Origin: Cyathus striatus
Taxonomy: Eukaryota > Basidiomycota > Agaricomycetes > Agaricales > Nidulariaceae
DNA: 64,000 bases
Assembly (NCBI GenBank): GCA_025738555.1
Contig: JAOVFP010000003.1
Coordinates: 186,001 to 250,000 of the forward strand
Reading direction: 5' to 3'
The notes under the pieces: model-generated
What the model saw: only the letters and a program-made list of their open reading frames with translations
Told to the model about the DNA's origin: nothing
Database searches by the model: none
Shown here: in pieces, positions 23,764 to 35,143 of the stretch
How the letters are laid out: each line of letters opens with the position of its first letter
How positions within the stretch are numbered: position 1 is the first letter of the stretch
Made by a program: the position numbers and the translations under genes

Positions 23764-25528
23764 ATGAATCTTAACAATGGTGATTTGGTCAGCTTTATAC
23801 AAAACAATACAGCAGTAAATGCTGTGTTTGGTGCGCTTAAACATTAACACGTTTTTCTTCGTTCTAACATTCACTTCCAGTTGCTGCTATAACGTCTTTG
23901 GTATATGATATCATATATAATTTTACTGATGAAGTATTTTCATACTATCCTGGCACCATTATGTTCACTTATCGATATTCTTCAGGTCAAATACATATGG
24001 AGGTAAGATATTATGAACCAAAATTATTGATGCCTACCGAACTCTACATTATACAGTGGCATGAAATGGTCACTCCCCATACTATTGTACATTATTGCTC
24101 GGTATTCCGGTCTACTTTACCTATTGTCAGCGAACTTTTTCCATGTTTATATATTTTCTGAAAATCAACAGCATCGTTCTTTTAGGTGAATTCAGTTAAA
24201 CTGTAAGTTGGCCACTGACAGTTAACATAAATTTTAGCTCCCATCCAAAATAGATATGCAGAAGTTTCCCACCATGTACGTACGTCATCTAAAATTATTT
24301 ATTCGAACTTATTACAGCTACCTGCCAGATGTACGCATCAACATGTTTAGTGCAATCACACAGTCTAAGATATTTCGATAGATGCTCATCTTCTATGTGG
24401 TTCCATACATTGTAAGTATACGAAATTCAGGTACTTAGAGAAGAGTTATATGATTTTTCTTTTAAAGTGGAGCACATGTACCTCCTGGTTCAGTTGACCT
24501 AATATTTATACTCCGTGTATGTGCACTGTATGGCAATAGAAAAAGAGGTATGCATTTATCCACAGGTTATTACTTGTCAAACATTTATACTCACATCTAA
24601 ATAGTTATTTTCTGTCTAACAGTTCTATTCATAGGTACGTAAAAATATTGTGCAGAAGACATATTCACTCATCAAGCACCGTGGATCCAGCACAAACCAC
24701 GGTGTGTTGACCATAGAAGTCTATAAATGAAAGAGTACTTACAATGACGTGTTTCAGGTTTCATTGACATTTTCGGCACTTGTGTCCATTGATTATTCGA
24801 AATCAGCCATGGCTGTCCAGAGTATAGGATGTGTAGCATTTACACATATACCTCACTTCCTTACAAAGCAACAAACGGCCTGTTACGGCCTCTCACTTGC
24901 TCTTCAAAGTATGTCAGTTTATTTTTTTTTGCCGAAGAATAGCCTCTGAAACATACTTACTATAGCTACTTTATTTTTTCTAACCTTCTTCAGAGTAGGG
25001 AGGGACTTCGTCAGAGACAGTGGAGGTCTTCGAAATGCTATAATGGGAAATAAATCGGGTGTCAGTAATGAAACCCCACTGACTGCCTTGGTTTTACATG
25101 ACGGAACATTGTATTTCTTCATTCTCTTCGGTAAGTCAAAATACATTCATTTGTGGTATATATTTATGATATTTAGGATCAACACTTATTTCATCAGTGG
25201 GTTCGGCTCTTCAGTTGAATACACTCCTTAGCTTTATAAATCCGCAAGTCTGATGAAAACTACTTATTCGTACCAACTAACATTTACTTCAGATGCTATA
25301 TTGTAATTACAGCAATGATGGTGAGTAATGCTAATTCAACTTTATAATGACATTTATGCTTTGAGTCAGGGCTCTAGATTAATACTGAAACTTCGACAAA
25401 TGTATGACACACAAATAAATGAATGCACACCGGCTGTGTCTCGATCAATTTTCTTTGCAGAACCAAGTGGTACAGACTCATTGTTGGAAGTCTCAAGAGA
25501 ATATTGTAGAAGAGGTGGTGTGCAATGA
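23764..25528 (+). CDS. DUF6533 seven-transmembrane protein, copy D
   Basis: Same exon plan as copies B and C. Exon 1 encodes MNLNNGDLVSFIQNNTAVNA, followed by ITSLVYDIIYNFTDE. The 17-nt exon and the W-P-K exon are present near 23990-24100. The second half shows SIGCVAFTHIP, RDSGGLRNAIMGN and LVLHDGTLYFFILFG; the last exon (GSRLILKLRQMYD) ends at 25528. It has a small insertion near AFTHIPHF and divergent C-terminal residues, so it is drifting more than B or C. No stop is seen in the recognised exons. The role is unknown; a membrane protein is predicted. Confidence 0.58.
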
Positions 25529-26500
25529 GAATTCGGAGGGTTCTTGGAAAGGCAACTTGAGCAACAGGAATATTAAGTTGTTTTAAGGAGAGATATTAGA
25601 GGTTGGTAGGAGGATATCATGAGGAGATGAGTGCTTATAGGTATATTATGTAGTAAACTGGGCTTCTAGTAGCTAATTAGAGTGGAGTTAACTGATGTGA
25701 AATGTATTCATAATGGACTGTGGATGACAATCAACTTATCCCTCTGGTTACCAGTATCACTACATCTATGAAAGTCCTACTTGATTTTGATATATTTAGT
25801 GTTGGAGCATACAAACGTTCACATGTCCCGACTCTAATTTATTTTTCAATGTATCTTGCTCGTGATCCTCAGGTTTATATTCACTCAGCAAGTCATCTCC
25901 ATCATTCACAAGCAACATACAGGTAATTTGTACAAGTATATCCTTCCTGCTCTGCACAACAGCTAATTATGCTCCACACTTAATTGCTATGTATGGAGAT
26001 CACGAAGTAAAGGGCACTTGTAATAGGTATACTATGTAAGTAATTTTTACTTACTGTTACCTAATGACACTCTTGGTTTTCTTCATCTAGTTGGGGGCCT
26101 CGTTACTGAGTTTACTAACAAGAGGGTAGAGATGTCTTCGCCAAGTTTACACCACGCTATATGTATAAATGAGAATGATAGTTCATATAGTAAGACACTC
26201 TATAGGGTAGTGTCGGCGAAACATGTCACCACAGGCAGTTTTACATGAAAATAACAATACAAGAGCTATTAAGTCAAGTGAGGTAGAACAGTTAAGGCGC
26301 CAGTAAAGGGGTAAGCAGCGATACGGAAATAAGGGGCTAAATAATAACCACTGAATCAGACTGAGGTGGGATTGTCGTCACGAGCTAGTTCTGCGAAGTC
26401 AAGATCTGTAGCACACAAGATATAAACACTAGAATGCGTTAGCCAGTGAATTATAACAGCAGATTGGAGGACCGCGAGAACCCTAGCAACTTGGAAGCGC
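25529..26500. repeat. 3' flank of DUF6533 unit and unit junction
   Basis: It contains the conserved tail (GAGGTTGGTAGGAGGATATC) and then less conserved DNA. An open frame at 25720-25926 is not conserved in the other copies and I do not call it. No gene is recognised. Confidence 0.45.
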
Positions 26501-28860
26501 ATTGCGAATGGCACTGCAGGAAGCATCAGGACGAACCGGTAGTTAGCTCTAGGAGCAACTCAGAACAGGATATGCGATGCAGTGGATAGTGTACAAAACG
26601 AGGCTAGCTCCCGATATACAACTTAATAGCGATGGTTGCGGGACCGGCGTTGGACTTGTTGCATTTCTTGATGAACGTGGAACAGGACGCGTTTCTGCTG
26701 ATGCTGTTGTGAGGGTTAACGCATGTATACACCATCCCTAAACCTTCATCGCAAGTTGCACCTGACTAATGCACTCAGGGATCTTCAAATCCTCCCCCTG
26801 TGCTGATCCAAATCCTCACTGAGGATCGAGGATCATCGATTGATCGTGGCGCTAACGTAGTGCAGTCTAACGATATAGACTGCGGGGACCCAAGCGATTT
26901 CGGCACCGACATCATACTCGAGGACAAAGGACTCTTCTCGTTGGGCAACTTGAATGTAGGTGTAGCAAGCATAGGACATTGAGTACGCCAGCCTATGCAA
27001 TTCCTCGTCGATCCTGTTGTGCTAGCTTTAACGATGTGTTGAGATTGTTGCGAGAGCGTGAGTGCATATGTGCCGAGAACGGACTGGATCTGCGACATGA
27101 ATGTGTGGTACATATCCTACAGAACCCGCAATTCTCAACCGTCTTCAGTGCCACATCATCATTAAGAACAGAACACTCACGTTCGACATTCTCGGCTAAC
27201 TCCCATACCACACCTAAATCCCTCCCCAGCTCAACCAGCACCGGTAGTCATGGCCCTAGCGGAGCAGGCTAGGAGACCTTAGCAATTTCGAGTCTGACTC
27301 TCAGGGACACAAGGCTCGTTGTGTTGGGCAACATATGCGTAGCATATTGCTCATAGCCAGCTTCAGCCCCTGCAGCCTCACCAATTCCTCATCGAACACC
27401 ATCCAAATATCGCTCTCCATCTCCTTGATATTCTTTAACTGCTCCATCGGGTAGAGCTCGTGCTGGCGCCTGACGATCTTGGAATCGACGTATCATTTGC
27501 GAAGGTGGTCGGGGACGGAGACGGATTCTAGGACGTCCTGGAGTTCTTGTTGCTGCTGCGGAGTCGGCGACTTTGTCCGGTTCATCGAAGATGTTTGAGG
27601 CGATCTGGTTCTGGTGTTGGTAGGGTCGATGGAGACGAGGAGAGAAAGAACATACCTGGTTGGTGACCCCAGAAGAGGGGGTCGAGCTGGATGTCCTTGA
27701 ATACTGATTGACATGGAGGCGCGGATGTATTGGTTGTCCTTGTTGTACGGCTGCGCTGTCAGATATTCGATGTTCACGATTGAGATGGTGAACTTGTGTA
27801 GGAACGAAGTGGGAGAGAAAGCTGTGGTTTTCGTAAGTAAGGTGAAAAAAGAGAGAAAAAGAGAGAAAAAGAGCGTACTCATGGGTTCCTTGACCTTTTC
27901 TCTTCTTCCTCAGTCTCAGCCGGGGGTATAACGGGTGGCGTAGGAATTGCAAGTGGCTCGACAGTCTCCTCCCTGTCCATTCCCATCTCGTCATCAGCAT
28001 TAACGAGCTCCTTGATGTGAATCCTCGTAGCGGGTACAAGACAGCCGTGATACCTTCCCCTTCCTCGCCGTCAGTGTTCTTGGCTGCAAAGGCGCTCGTG
28101 AGCTAAGTGAAAATGCCAACGGGGTGGTCATGGTCAAGGTCGGTGATGATGTCTGCGTTAGCGTTGGAATCTTTGAAGAGGAAGGCGCCGAGATAGAGTT
28201 GGCTTTGTTTCATCATTCCTTTGAAGGCTGGGACGACGGCTTTGTAGAAGCTTGAGAAGAAGAGACAGTGGGCGATAGGGAGGGTGAGGACTTGCGGATA
28301 CAAAGGGGTTATGAGGGCGGTGGGGGTGAGCCTGAGGGGGGGCATATGTTTTGCCTTTGGGTGTCTCGGAGGAGTTGAATGAGGAGGGAGTGGATTCATC
28401 CGAGTCTCTCATTCTAACCTCGCCTTTGTCGACGTCTTTCTTCCTGTTTTCGCTGTCACTCTAATTCTACAGCGCATTAGGCATGCATCATGTGCAAGGC
28501 GGGAGGTTGTGAGGCCGCGCAGGGCTGTGCGTTTCCTGGGAATGGACATCTTGAAAAGGTTAACCTAGACCTGCCAGTGTCGTGGTCGAAGTGCCTGTAT
28601 CGCCCCATAGGTGAGCCTATCCATCAAGCTGTGGTAGCCTAGAAAGAGAAGAGAGAGAGAGGAGAAAACGACACCCTCACGAAGACAACGATGGGGAGGA
28701 GGATCAACACGGAAAGCGAGAGATGCGTTGGTGGTCAGAGGATCAACACGGAGAACTACTGTTCGGCCATACGACGCGTGATGGACATCGATTACAAAGC
28801 AGGACGGCTATGCCTACTAGATCTATCAGCCGCTGAATCATCAGCGCTAGTCCTTCCGTC
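26501..28860 (-). pseudogene. Lon protease pseudogene, copy 4
   Basis: The best N-terminal Lon copy. From right to left on the minus strand: leader and acidic linker (28380-28860), then LYPQVLTLPIAHCLFF, SSFYKAVV and YLGAFLFKDSNANADIITDL (28103-28330), which are the Lon substrate-binding domain. Then come HKFTISIVNIEYL, AQPYNKDNQYIRA and QQELQDVLESVSV (27493-27830), then QGLKLAM (27360). The order and spacing follow fungal mitochondrial Lon. Frames shift between these pieces, and the AAA+ core is missing; it is replaced by 400-bp segment copies (26760-27250). The leader is cut by the Copia element, whose target duplication CTTAG ends the copy. Confidence 0.82.
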
Positions 28861-28865
28861 CTTAG
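28861..28865. repeat. Copia target-site duplication, left
   Basis: CTTAG directly precedes the left LTR and is repeated directly after the right LTR at 35561-35565. Confidence 0.9.
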
Positions 28866-29164
28866 TGTAGAAAATGAACTCCCTAAGTTTGTCTAGACAC
28901 ACGTAGAGTAAGTAAAAGTATATCTCAGTGTGTAATGTAATACAACGACTGAGGTGCTAGTACGTATGAGTGAGTCTATATATACTATCTACAGCTACTA
29001 CTTTGGCTATACATAAAAGGCAAAGGGGAAGAGAATGAGGAGAGAATCAAAAGGGTCAAAAAGGTCAATGCGACGACGCACACTTACGGTGCATGCACCA
29101 AAGCACGCATCAAAGTGACATCAAAGCGCGTACCAATGGAACGTCAAAGTGCTTAATGTCAACA
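28866..29164 (-). repeat. Copia 3' LTR, 299 bp
   Basis: TG...CA-bounded. It keeps CG at most sites where the other LTR has TG or CA. It lacks 118 bp present in the 5' LTR; that stretch lies between two direct repeats of CTCAGTGTGTAATGTAATAC, so loss by slippage or recombination is likely. Confidence 0.92.
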
Positions 29165-29176
29165 CTCCTCCTCACC
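29165..29176 (-). promoter_or_regulatory. Copia polypurine tract
   Basis: The minus strand reads GGTGAGGAGGAG immediately before the 3' LTR, where plus-strand DNA synthesis is primed in LTR elements. Confidence 0.8.
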
Positions 29177-29212
29177 GTAAGTGTGCTCCTCTTCGCATGG
29201 AATCCTATTCGT

Positions 29213-29789
29213 TTATGACGTCTGGGGGAAACTGAGGCCGAGGAAGTTACGAAGGCGGAGGAACTGAGGTCCGGGGAGGGGTTTAGTAAATATGTCGGAG
29301 ATGTTATCTTTTGAAGGAACATATGACAGTGCAAGGGATTGGTCTTGGACGCGTTCACGGAGAAAATGGTATTTTATGTCGACATGTTTCATCCTGGAGT
29401 GTAGTAGCGGGTCTTCAGATACAGTAATTGCCGCTCGATTATCGCAGAGTAGTTGTGTAGGTGAAGTGATGGGGCGACCGATTTCGGCGAATAGGAAACG
29501 GAGCCATGTTGATTCCTTTGCTGCTTCAAAGGCGGCGATATATTCTGCTTCACATGACGATCCTGCGACGATCTTTTGTTTTCTTGAGCTCCAAGAGATT
29601 AACCCTGAGCCAAGAGTAAAGCCATAGCCACCAACACTTCTGCGCGTGTCAAGGCAGTTAGCCCAGTCAGTATCTGTGAAGCCTGTGGGGGTAATAGGGT
29701 TAGATCCTCCTAATACGAGTTGTAGGTTGCGTGTGCCTTTGAGGTATCTGACTACACGGAGTGCGGCATTCCAGTGAGCATATGAATAG
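29213..29789 (-). pseudogene. Copia RNase H segment
   Basis: The minus strand is open from the insertion junction to a TAA at 29213-29215. It carries SYAHWNAALRVVRYLKGT, DTDWANCLDTRRSVGGY, ISWSSRKQKIVAGSSCEAEY and KHVDIKYHFLRE, the typical Copia RNase H order, and ends with the conserved DIFTKPL region. The frame is intact here. It was joined to the RT segment at 30849 before the nested element inserted; the 9-bp duplication TATGAATAG accounts for the junction exactly. Confidence 0.92.
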
Positions 29790-30839
29790 GGGCCTACAGA
29801 TTTTGACGTTGCCCTAGATTTGACGTTGCCGATTTAATTTTGGCGTTGCAGTGGCGTTGCTTGCTGAGGTCTTGTGTTCGAGTCCTGATTGTGTACATGG
29901 TTTTTTTCATTTGTACACAACAATTCTACTCTAGACAACTTGTAGATTAGTAAATACATGATATATAGAAATAAAAGTAAAGATTTGGTAGAGATAAATG
30001 CACTCTACTCGTGTTTATACTAGTTGTAGAAATTGCTGGAAATAAGATTTTGACGTTGCCTGGCGTTGCCATTTGAGAATTGATGTTGCCAATCTGAGAT
30101 TTGACGTTGCTGGCGTTGCCGGACGTTGCCTGGCATTGCTTAATGTTGCTGTGACATTGCCAGTTTGAACTTTTTTGTTAGAAGTGACGTTGCCCGGCGT
30201 TGCTTGACATTGCCTTCGACGTTGTTGGAGGTTTATTGTTTCCCACGCCCTCCGCTCCGCCTTTGTTTATATTTGTACACAGTGTTGATCACATCCATCA
30301 CACCCTTCCTCATTGCCACGGCAACACACCAAACTTCCTTGTCATCATGCTCAACAGTGAGCAAGTATTTTCTTAATTTATAACTCAATTCTTCATCATT
30401 TTCTTCGATTATTTTTGCATTATCTAATATATATTATGATAAATCTACTATACAATATTTCACCATGTAATGAAAGGGATAAAGCTATTAAACATGTGAA
30501 TTAGAGACAACATTTAAATAATCTTCTACTGTCATATGTTCCATTCTTTGTGAATTATTTGATAATATGTTATATTATAAATAGAAGACTGTGTGTTTGA
30601 TTAAGGGAAATGTAATAAATGTGTAAAAAGTGAGAGCAGAGGCATGGGAAACAATGAGTGGGAGGCGGGCCATGGTGATATGCATGTGATAATCCAAAGG
30701 GAAGGGCAGGAGACAATGATTAGTAGCCAGAATTGATTGGTGAGGGGTGTGGGAATAAATTGATCACAGGCACTTTGCTGCACTGGCATTGCCTGTGAGG
30801 CAACATAAAAATACGGGCAACATCAAAAACTAGTAGCCC
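29790..30839. mobile_element. MULE-like non-autonomous element, 1050 bp
   Basis: It is flanked by a perfect 9-bp duplication, TATGAATAG (29781-29789 and 30840-30848). The ends begin GGGCCTACAGATTTTGACG and, reverse-complemented, GGGCTACTAGTTTTTGATG. At least ten near-copies of GACGTTGCC or GGCGTTGCC lie near the left end and at 30050-30230, as expected of transposase binding sites. The core is AT-rich and non-coding. Removing it plus one duplication rejoins RT and RNase H. A 9-bp duplication favours Mutator-like elements. A B-box-like GTTCGAGTCC near 29876 is not enough to call a tRNA. Confidence 0.85.
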
Positions 30840-31618
30840 TATGAATAGCAGTCCAGGAACTGTGAGAGATGTTGAACAGCATATGAGATATCGGGATGGG
30901 TGCCGATAGCTAGGTAAATGAGATGCCCAATGAGAGAGCAATAGGGGAGTTTAGATAGTTGTGCAATGTCAATTTGGGTAAATTTAGATTTGTCAGGGCA
31001 ACGTAGTTTGAGCCCTGATTCCATTGGGAGGTTTATGGGGTTGGCATTGAATTGTCCAAACTGGGATATGATTTTATCTATGAGTTGGGTTTGGGATAGA
31101 TGAACAGTATGGTTAGTGCGATTCCAAGAAACCCTGAGGCCTACAATGTGTTTAACATCACCCAGATCGGATATGACCCAGGCTTCTCTTAGTTGGTCTT
31201 TGAATCTTTCATTTTCTTTGCGTGTGTTAGCTATAGATGTGAAATCATCGACATGAATGGCAGTGATAATGGTATTACCATTTTCCTTGCGATAGTATAG
31301 GCATGATTCTGATCCTAGACATGTAAATCCCAAATGAAGCATCTTCTTGTTCATTGTCTGATTCCATACTTGTCCTGCTTGCCTCATGCCATATAGCCCT
31401 CTGATGATATTCCAGACCCAGTCCTCTTTGCCTGGCTCCTCGAATCCTTTGGGTTGTTGCATATACACTTGCTCCTCCTCAGGTAAAAGACCATACAGAA
31501 AGGCAGTCTTGATGTCCATTTGTTGGGCATCCCATCCAAGGACAGCTGTGATGTGTAATAGAATCTGAATTGATTCCATGCGAACTGTCAGTGAGGAGGT
31601 TTTAGTGAAATCTCAACC
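30840..31618 (-). pseudogene. Copia reverse transcriptase segment
   Basis: The minus strand reads VRMESIQILLHITA, QMDIKTAFLYG, EEEQVYMQQPKGFEEPG, RGLYGMRQAGQVWN and SLIGHLIYLAIGTHPDISYA, all hallmarks of Copia RT. The catalytic box reads AIHVDDF where YVDD is the more common form; His may be a lineage trait or a mutation. The upstream stop (Gly-TGA-Asp near 31613) stands where Copia elements usually have a Trp-type codon. Further stops at CGA-like sites near 31669 and 31657 separate it from the preceding segment. Confidence 0.92.
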
Positions 31619-32480
31619 ATAGATTTGTTCGAAACCCTTGAAAACTACTCAGACTTTGTGTCATATTATTTCGCCATTCTCATTAGTTTTTGTCTTGAAA
31701 ACTGGCTTGCCTTTGTATATCTTGGTGTCAGTAGGAACAGCAGATCTCAGTACCAATTTATATACTCCCATGTCTTTCAGGCCCTTTAGTTCATCATGGT
31801 ATGCCTTCTCCCAGTCTGATGAATGTATCGATGATTTTGCCTCTTCCCATGTATTTGGATCATCATCTGAGGGAATCAAAGTTGGGTCAAAACTGAGGGA
31901 TTCCACTAGTGCATTGAAGGCGGTGTATAGGTCTTCTGCTGCTAAGTTGGCTGAGTCTTGACTAATGTGTAGAGACTCAAGTACTTGTGCTAGATCTTCG
32001 ATTGCTGCATTGTCTAGTTGTTGTGAGTTGTTACATTGGTGATCCATCATGACATCTTGTGCCATTTTCTTGAGTTCGCACCTTTCCTGTCATACTTGTT
32101 GAACTCTAATCTTGCTTTGTCAAACATCTTCCATGGCTTGTTCAAGGTGTGAAGGTTGTGGTGGGGCATTAGACTTGGTTGCCAAATGAGATGACTTACA
32201 TGTTGTTGTTTGATCTTCAGGTCCAGGGACTGTTGATGCATTGTTGGGATCATCAGGTAATGGTGCAGGAGCTGGGACTATATTTGGGACATGAGGTGAA
32301 TGAATGGTGTCAGGGTTTTGAGGCTCGGAGATGATGGAGTTGGGAATTTGGTCATCACCATTGAAATCATAGAGAGATTCAGGTTCACTAGTAGCTTGGG
32401 TCATTATGTCTTGAATTGAGTCTCCAGAGTTTTCTAGGGTGGTTTCTATTTTCTGATTGGTGTCGACAGTAGGTAGATAT
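31619..32480 (-). pseudogene. Copia linker and RT N-terminus, frameshifted
   Basis: Fragments include the acidic linker TQATSEPESLYDFNGDD and, in another frame, the RT entrance DPNTWEEAKSSIHSSDWEKA and VPTDTKIYKGKPVFKTK. Two in-frame TGA codons follow GEII. This part is out of frame with both integrase and RT. Confidence 0.8.
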
Positions 32481-34024
32481 CCTTCATGTGATTCAATAAA
32501 GTGGACATGATATGAACTAATGACTCAGTGCGATAAGTGCTCAACAACCTATTTCGCACATGTATGAGTAGTTTGGTTTGCGACGGTGCCATGCTTCCCA
32601 AGGAGTGATGCCATTCAGAGACTGTGTGATTGTCTTATTGCTAAGATGATTAGCTGTCAGGTAAATTCATCCCAGAGAAAAGTTGGGCATTTGGCATATA
32701 TTCACATAGACAATGCTTTTGTCATTAAAGTATGGTGGAGTCGTTCAATGCGGCCAGCATGTGATGAGGTGTAGGGTGCTGTAAATTCATGTTGTGTACC
32801 TCTCAATGCTAGCCAGTCTTTCATTTTGTTGGATTTGAGTTCTCTGTTGTCTGTTCTAAAGATAAGTACCTTTTCGCCCGTCTCCAACTCTTGTGCTTTC
32901 TGCCAAGCTATGAGCTGGTCATATGCATTCAATTTATGCACTAGTGGAATAGACCATGCCATACTTGTAAAGTCATCAACTATATTCATAACATAGAAAT
33001 TTCCTGTTCTAGACTGTACTGCGCTAGGACCCATTAAATCCACCCACACCTTTTCTAGTCTCTTAGTAGCTCTATGCCCTTTTCCTTCCTGCCATTTCTT
33101 GGGTACTGGTGTCCGTGTCTGTTTCCCAAGGATACAGGCATCACATTTTGGTGGAATGGCAGGGAATTTGGAGGGCATACCTTTAACTAGATTATTGTGA
33201 GCCATATGTTGGACTGCTTGGTAGTTAGCATGTCCAAGTCGTTGGTGCCAGGTGTCGAGATCAGGAGTGACTGTAGCAGGATAGGTTGCATGTTGTACAC
33301 AGAGGGATGGTGCTTGTATAGTGTAGAGTCCTTGGATAGGATTGAGAGGGCCGAAAGCAACAACACTACAAGTTGTCTTGTTCCTGAGATAACAGCTGAC
33401 ATCGTCGAATTCAGAGACAAGGTTGTTTTCATGAGCAATCTGGCTAATGGATATTAGTCTAACCATGGATTGTGGGATATATAACACATCATGTAATGTG
33501 ATAGTGGCTCTGCGTGCTATAGTTAGCTTGATATCTCCTACTGCTGTGGCGAGTGTACTGGAACCTCCAAGGCCCTTGACATAATGTGGTGGAATAGATT
33601 TGAGATTGACAAAATCTGTTTGTTCAGGGCTGATATGAATGCTTGCACTGCTGTCTAGTAGGAATGGGGTGGCATTAATATCTACTGGAGAAGAATGTTT
33701 AGGCTGATTGGAAGGTAGTGAAGTGAATGCTGAAACATTAGTAGGTTTGGTGTTGGTATTCCAGTCAACAGATGCTCTAGGCTCCTCCTCAACACCAATT
33801 GCAACCCACGAGTGGAAGTCATCATCATCACTAAGGTTTTCCATAGAAATAGATGAAGCAGGGGTGGATGCAAGTCCTGCAAATTCAGCAGGTGGAGTGG
33901 GTTCGGTGCTGGGGGTTGCTTGTAATGTGTCGACAAGATAAACACAGCCATCTGAGCCAGTGAGTGAGAGTTTCCCTGGGGAAGCTTTCTTACCGCCTAA
34001 TGTAGGGAAGCCCCTATCTTTCGC
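32481..34024 (-). pseudogene. Copia protease and integrase segment
   Basis: Open down to a TGA near 32702. The protease has PFLLDSSASIHIS, where DSGAS is usual. The pre-integrase zinc finger appears as HQRLGHANYQAVQHM followed by CDACILGKQ. The integrase core shows VWVDLMGP (first Asp), FRTDNREL (second Asp, with the usual Gly-Gly/Thr-Glu context changed) and GRIERLHHTL (Glu). After the stop, CPTFLWDEF and SSYHVHFIESHEG can be read in shifted frames, and about 100 codons between them appear deleted. Confidence 0.88.
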
Positions 34025-34910
34025 TCATTGTGCCTTAGATTCATTGATAGTTTTTCCAGCCATGCCACCACCAGGAAGAACACAGTATTTCGCTTCATGG
34101 GTTGTATGCTTACAATTAGAGCACTGACACATGGGGTGATGTTGTTGTTGTTGAGAGATAAAAGCAGCAGGAGGGTTGGATGTATTCTGGTTAGAAGACT
34201 GGTGGTCCAAAGTCAAGGAGCTGTTGTTCCTGTGTGAGGTATCAACAAAGATGGATCATGCTGTAGGGAGATGATTCGGTAGACTTGTCCATGTCGTTGA
34301 CAATCATCAAGCACATGTGTGGGTAGGCAGTGTTGAGAATGACAAGAAAAACAACACACTTAAAAGAGTCTTCTGTGAGTGTACCCATCTTCCAAGCCTT
34401 TGTGATGAGGTCATCCATTGATTCCAGTACTGGAATCACCAGTCCACCTTGCTTGACACGTAGGGAGAGTGCATCCAGGATGAATTGTGCTTGAATATAG
34501 GGGCCAGATTGTGTGTGTCTTGTCATAAGTGCATCCCAGACTTCCTTTGAGGTGTGGTTAAGATTCAGAAACTTCTGCTCTGATTCATCCAGAGATGCAC
34601 CAATAAGAGCAGCTGTAGTGGCATCATTATCATCCCAGTTATGTCTGGCATGGGTTTCAGTTTCTCCTGGATGAGGAATAGAGCCTTTGATGTAGTGCTG
34701 TACACAATTAGATTTGAAGCACATAGTCATTTGGTATGCCCATGTAGCATAGTTGCTTTGTTCGAGTGACAGCTTGGGGCCATTGTATTGATTCATAATA
34801 AGGACAGATGAGACTGATGGAGTTGCACCATCAGTGGAGAGAGTAATGATGGGTTTAGGTTCAGTGCCGGGAGGGGTAGGACTGGCAATTGTCATGTTGA
34901 TTGGGAGCAT
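34025..34910 (-). pseudogene. Copia gag with zinc knuckle
   Basis: The start MLPINMTIASPTPPG opens a gag of the UBN2/retrotran_gag type: YNGPKLSLEQSNYATWAYQM, then HTSKEVWDALMTRH. A frameshift near 34230 leads into the frame carrying CSNCKHTTHEAKYC, a CX2CX4HX4C nucleic-acid-binding knuckle. A TGA near 34023 (AQ-stop-AKDRGF) separates it from pol and looks like a mutated CGA. Confidence 0.85.
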
Positions 34911-35125
34911 TGTGTGTTGGGGGGTAAATGGTTTGTTTGAGTGGCCTGCCTGAGTATGTTATAGTGGCAGGAAATTTGGATGCATGGACCTGTGTGGACC
35001 AAGCGCAGACACAACAAAAAAGATTGCAAAAATGTGAGATGAGTATCCAATGTGTATCAGTGGATTGAAATGTAGGGTCACGCGACTGTAAAGTATGGGG
35101 GGAATTCAGATCTATCGCCTAATTT

Positions 35126-35143
35126 GGCAATAGGCCCATAACC
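35126..35143 (-). promoter_or_regulatory. Copia primer-binding site, half-tRNA type
   Basis: Directly downstream of the 5' LTR the minus strand reads GGTTATGGGCCTATTGCC. GGTTATGGGCC is complementary to the anticodon arm of initiator tRNA-Met (GGCCCATAACC). This is the arrangement known from Drosophila copia, which primes from a 5' half-tRNA rather than the tRNA 3' end. Confidence 0.7.

Noticed and set aside
25720..25926. 68-codon plus-strand frame downstream of DUF6533 copy D
   Set aside because: Not kept at the equivalent place after copies B and C.
29292..29627. 111-codon plus-strand frame
   Set aside because: Antisense of the well-supported Copia RNase H segment.
29873..29887. tRNA-like B box (GTTCGAGTCC) with an A-box-like TGGC upstream, suggesting a SINE or tRNA
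   Set aside because: No T-stem pairing or cloverleaf can be drawn, and it lies inside the MULE-like element's repeated GGCGTTGC motifs.
33197..34237. Several plus-strand frames across the Copia gag-pol region
   Set aside because: Antisense or shifted-frame shadows of protease, integrase and gag.
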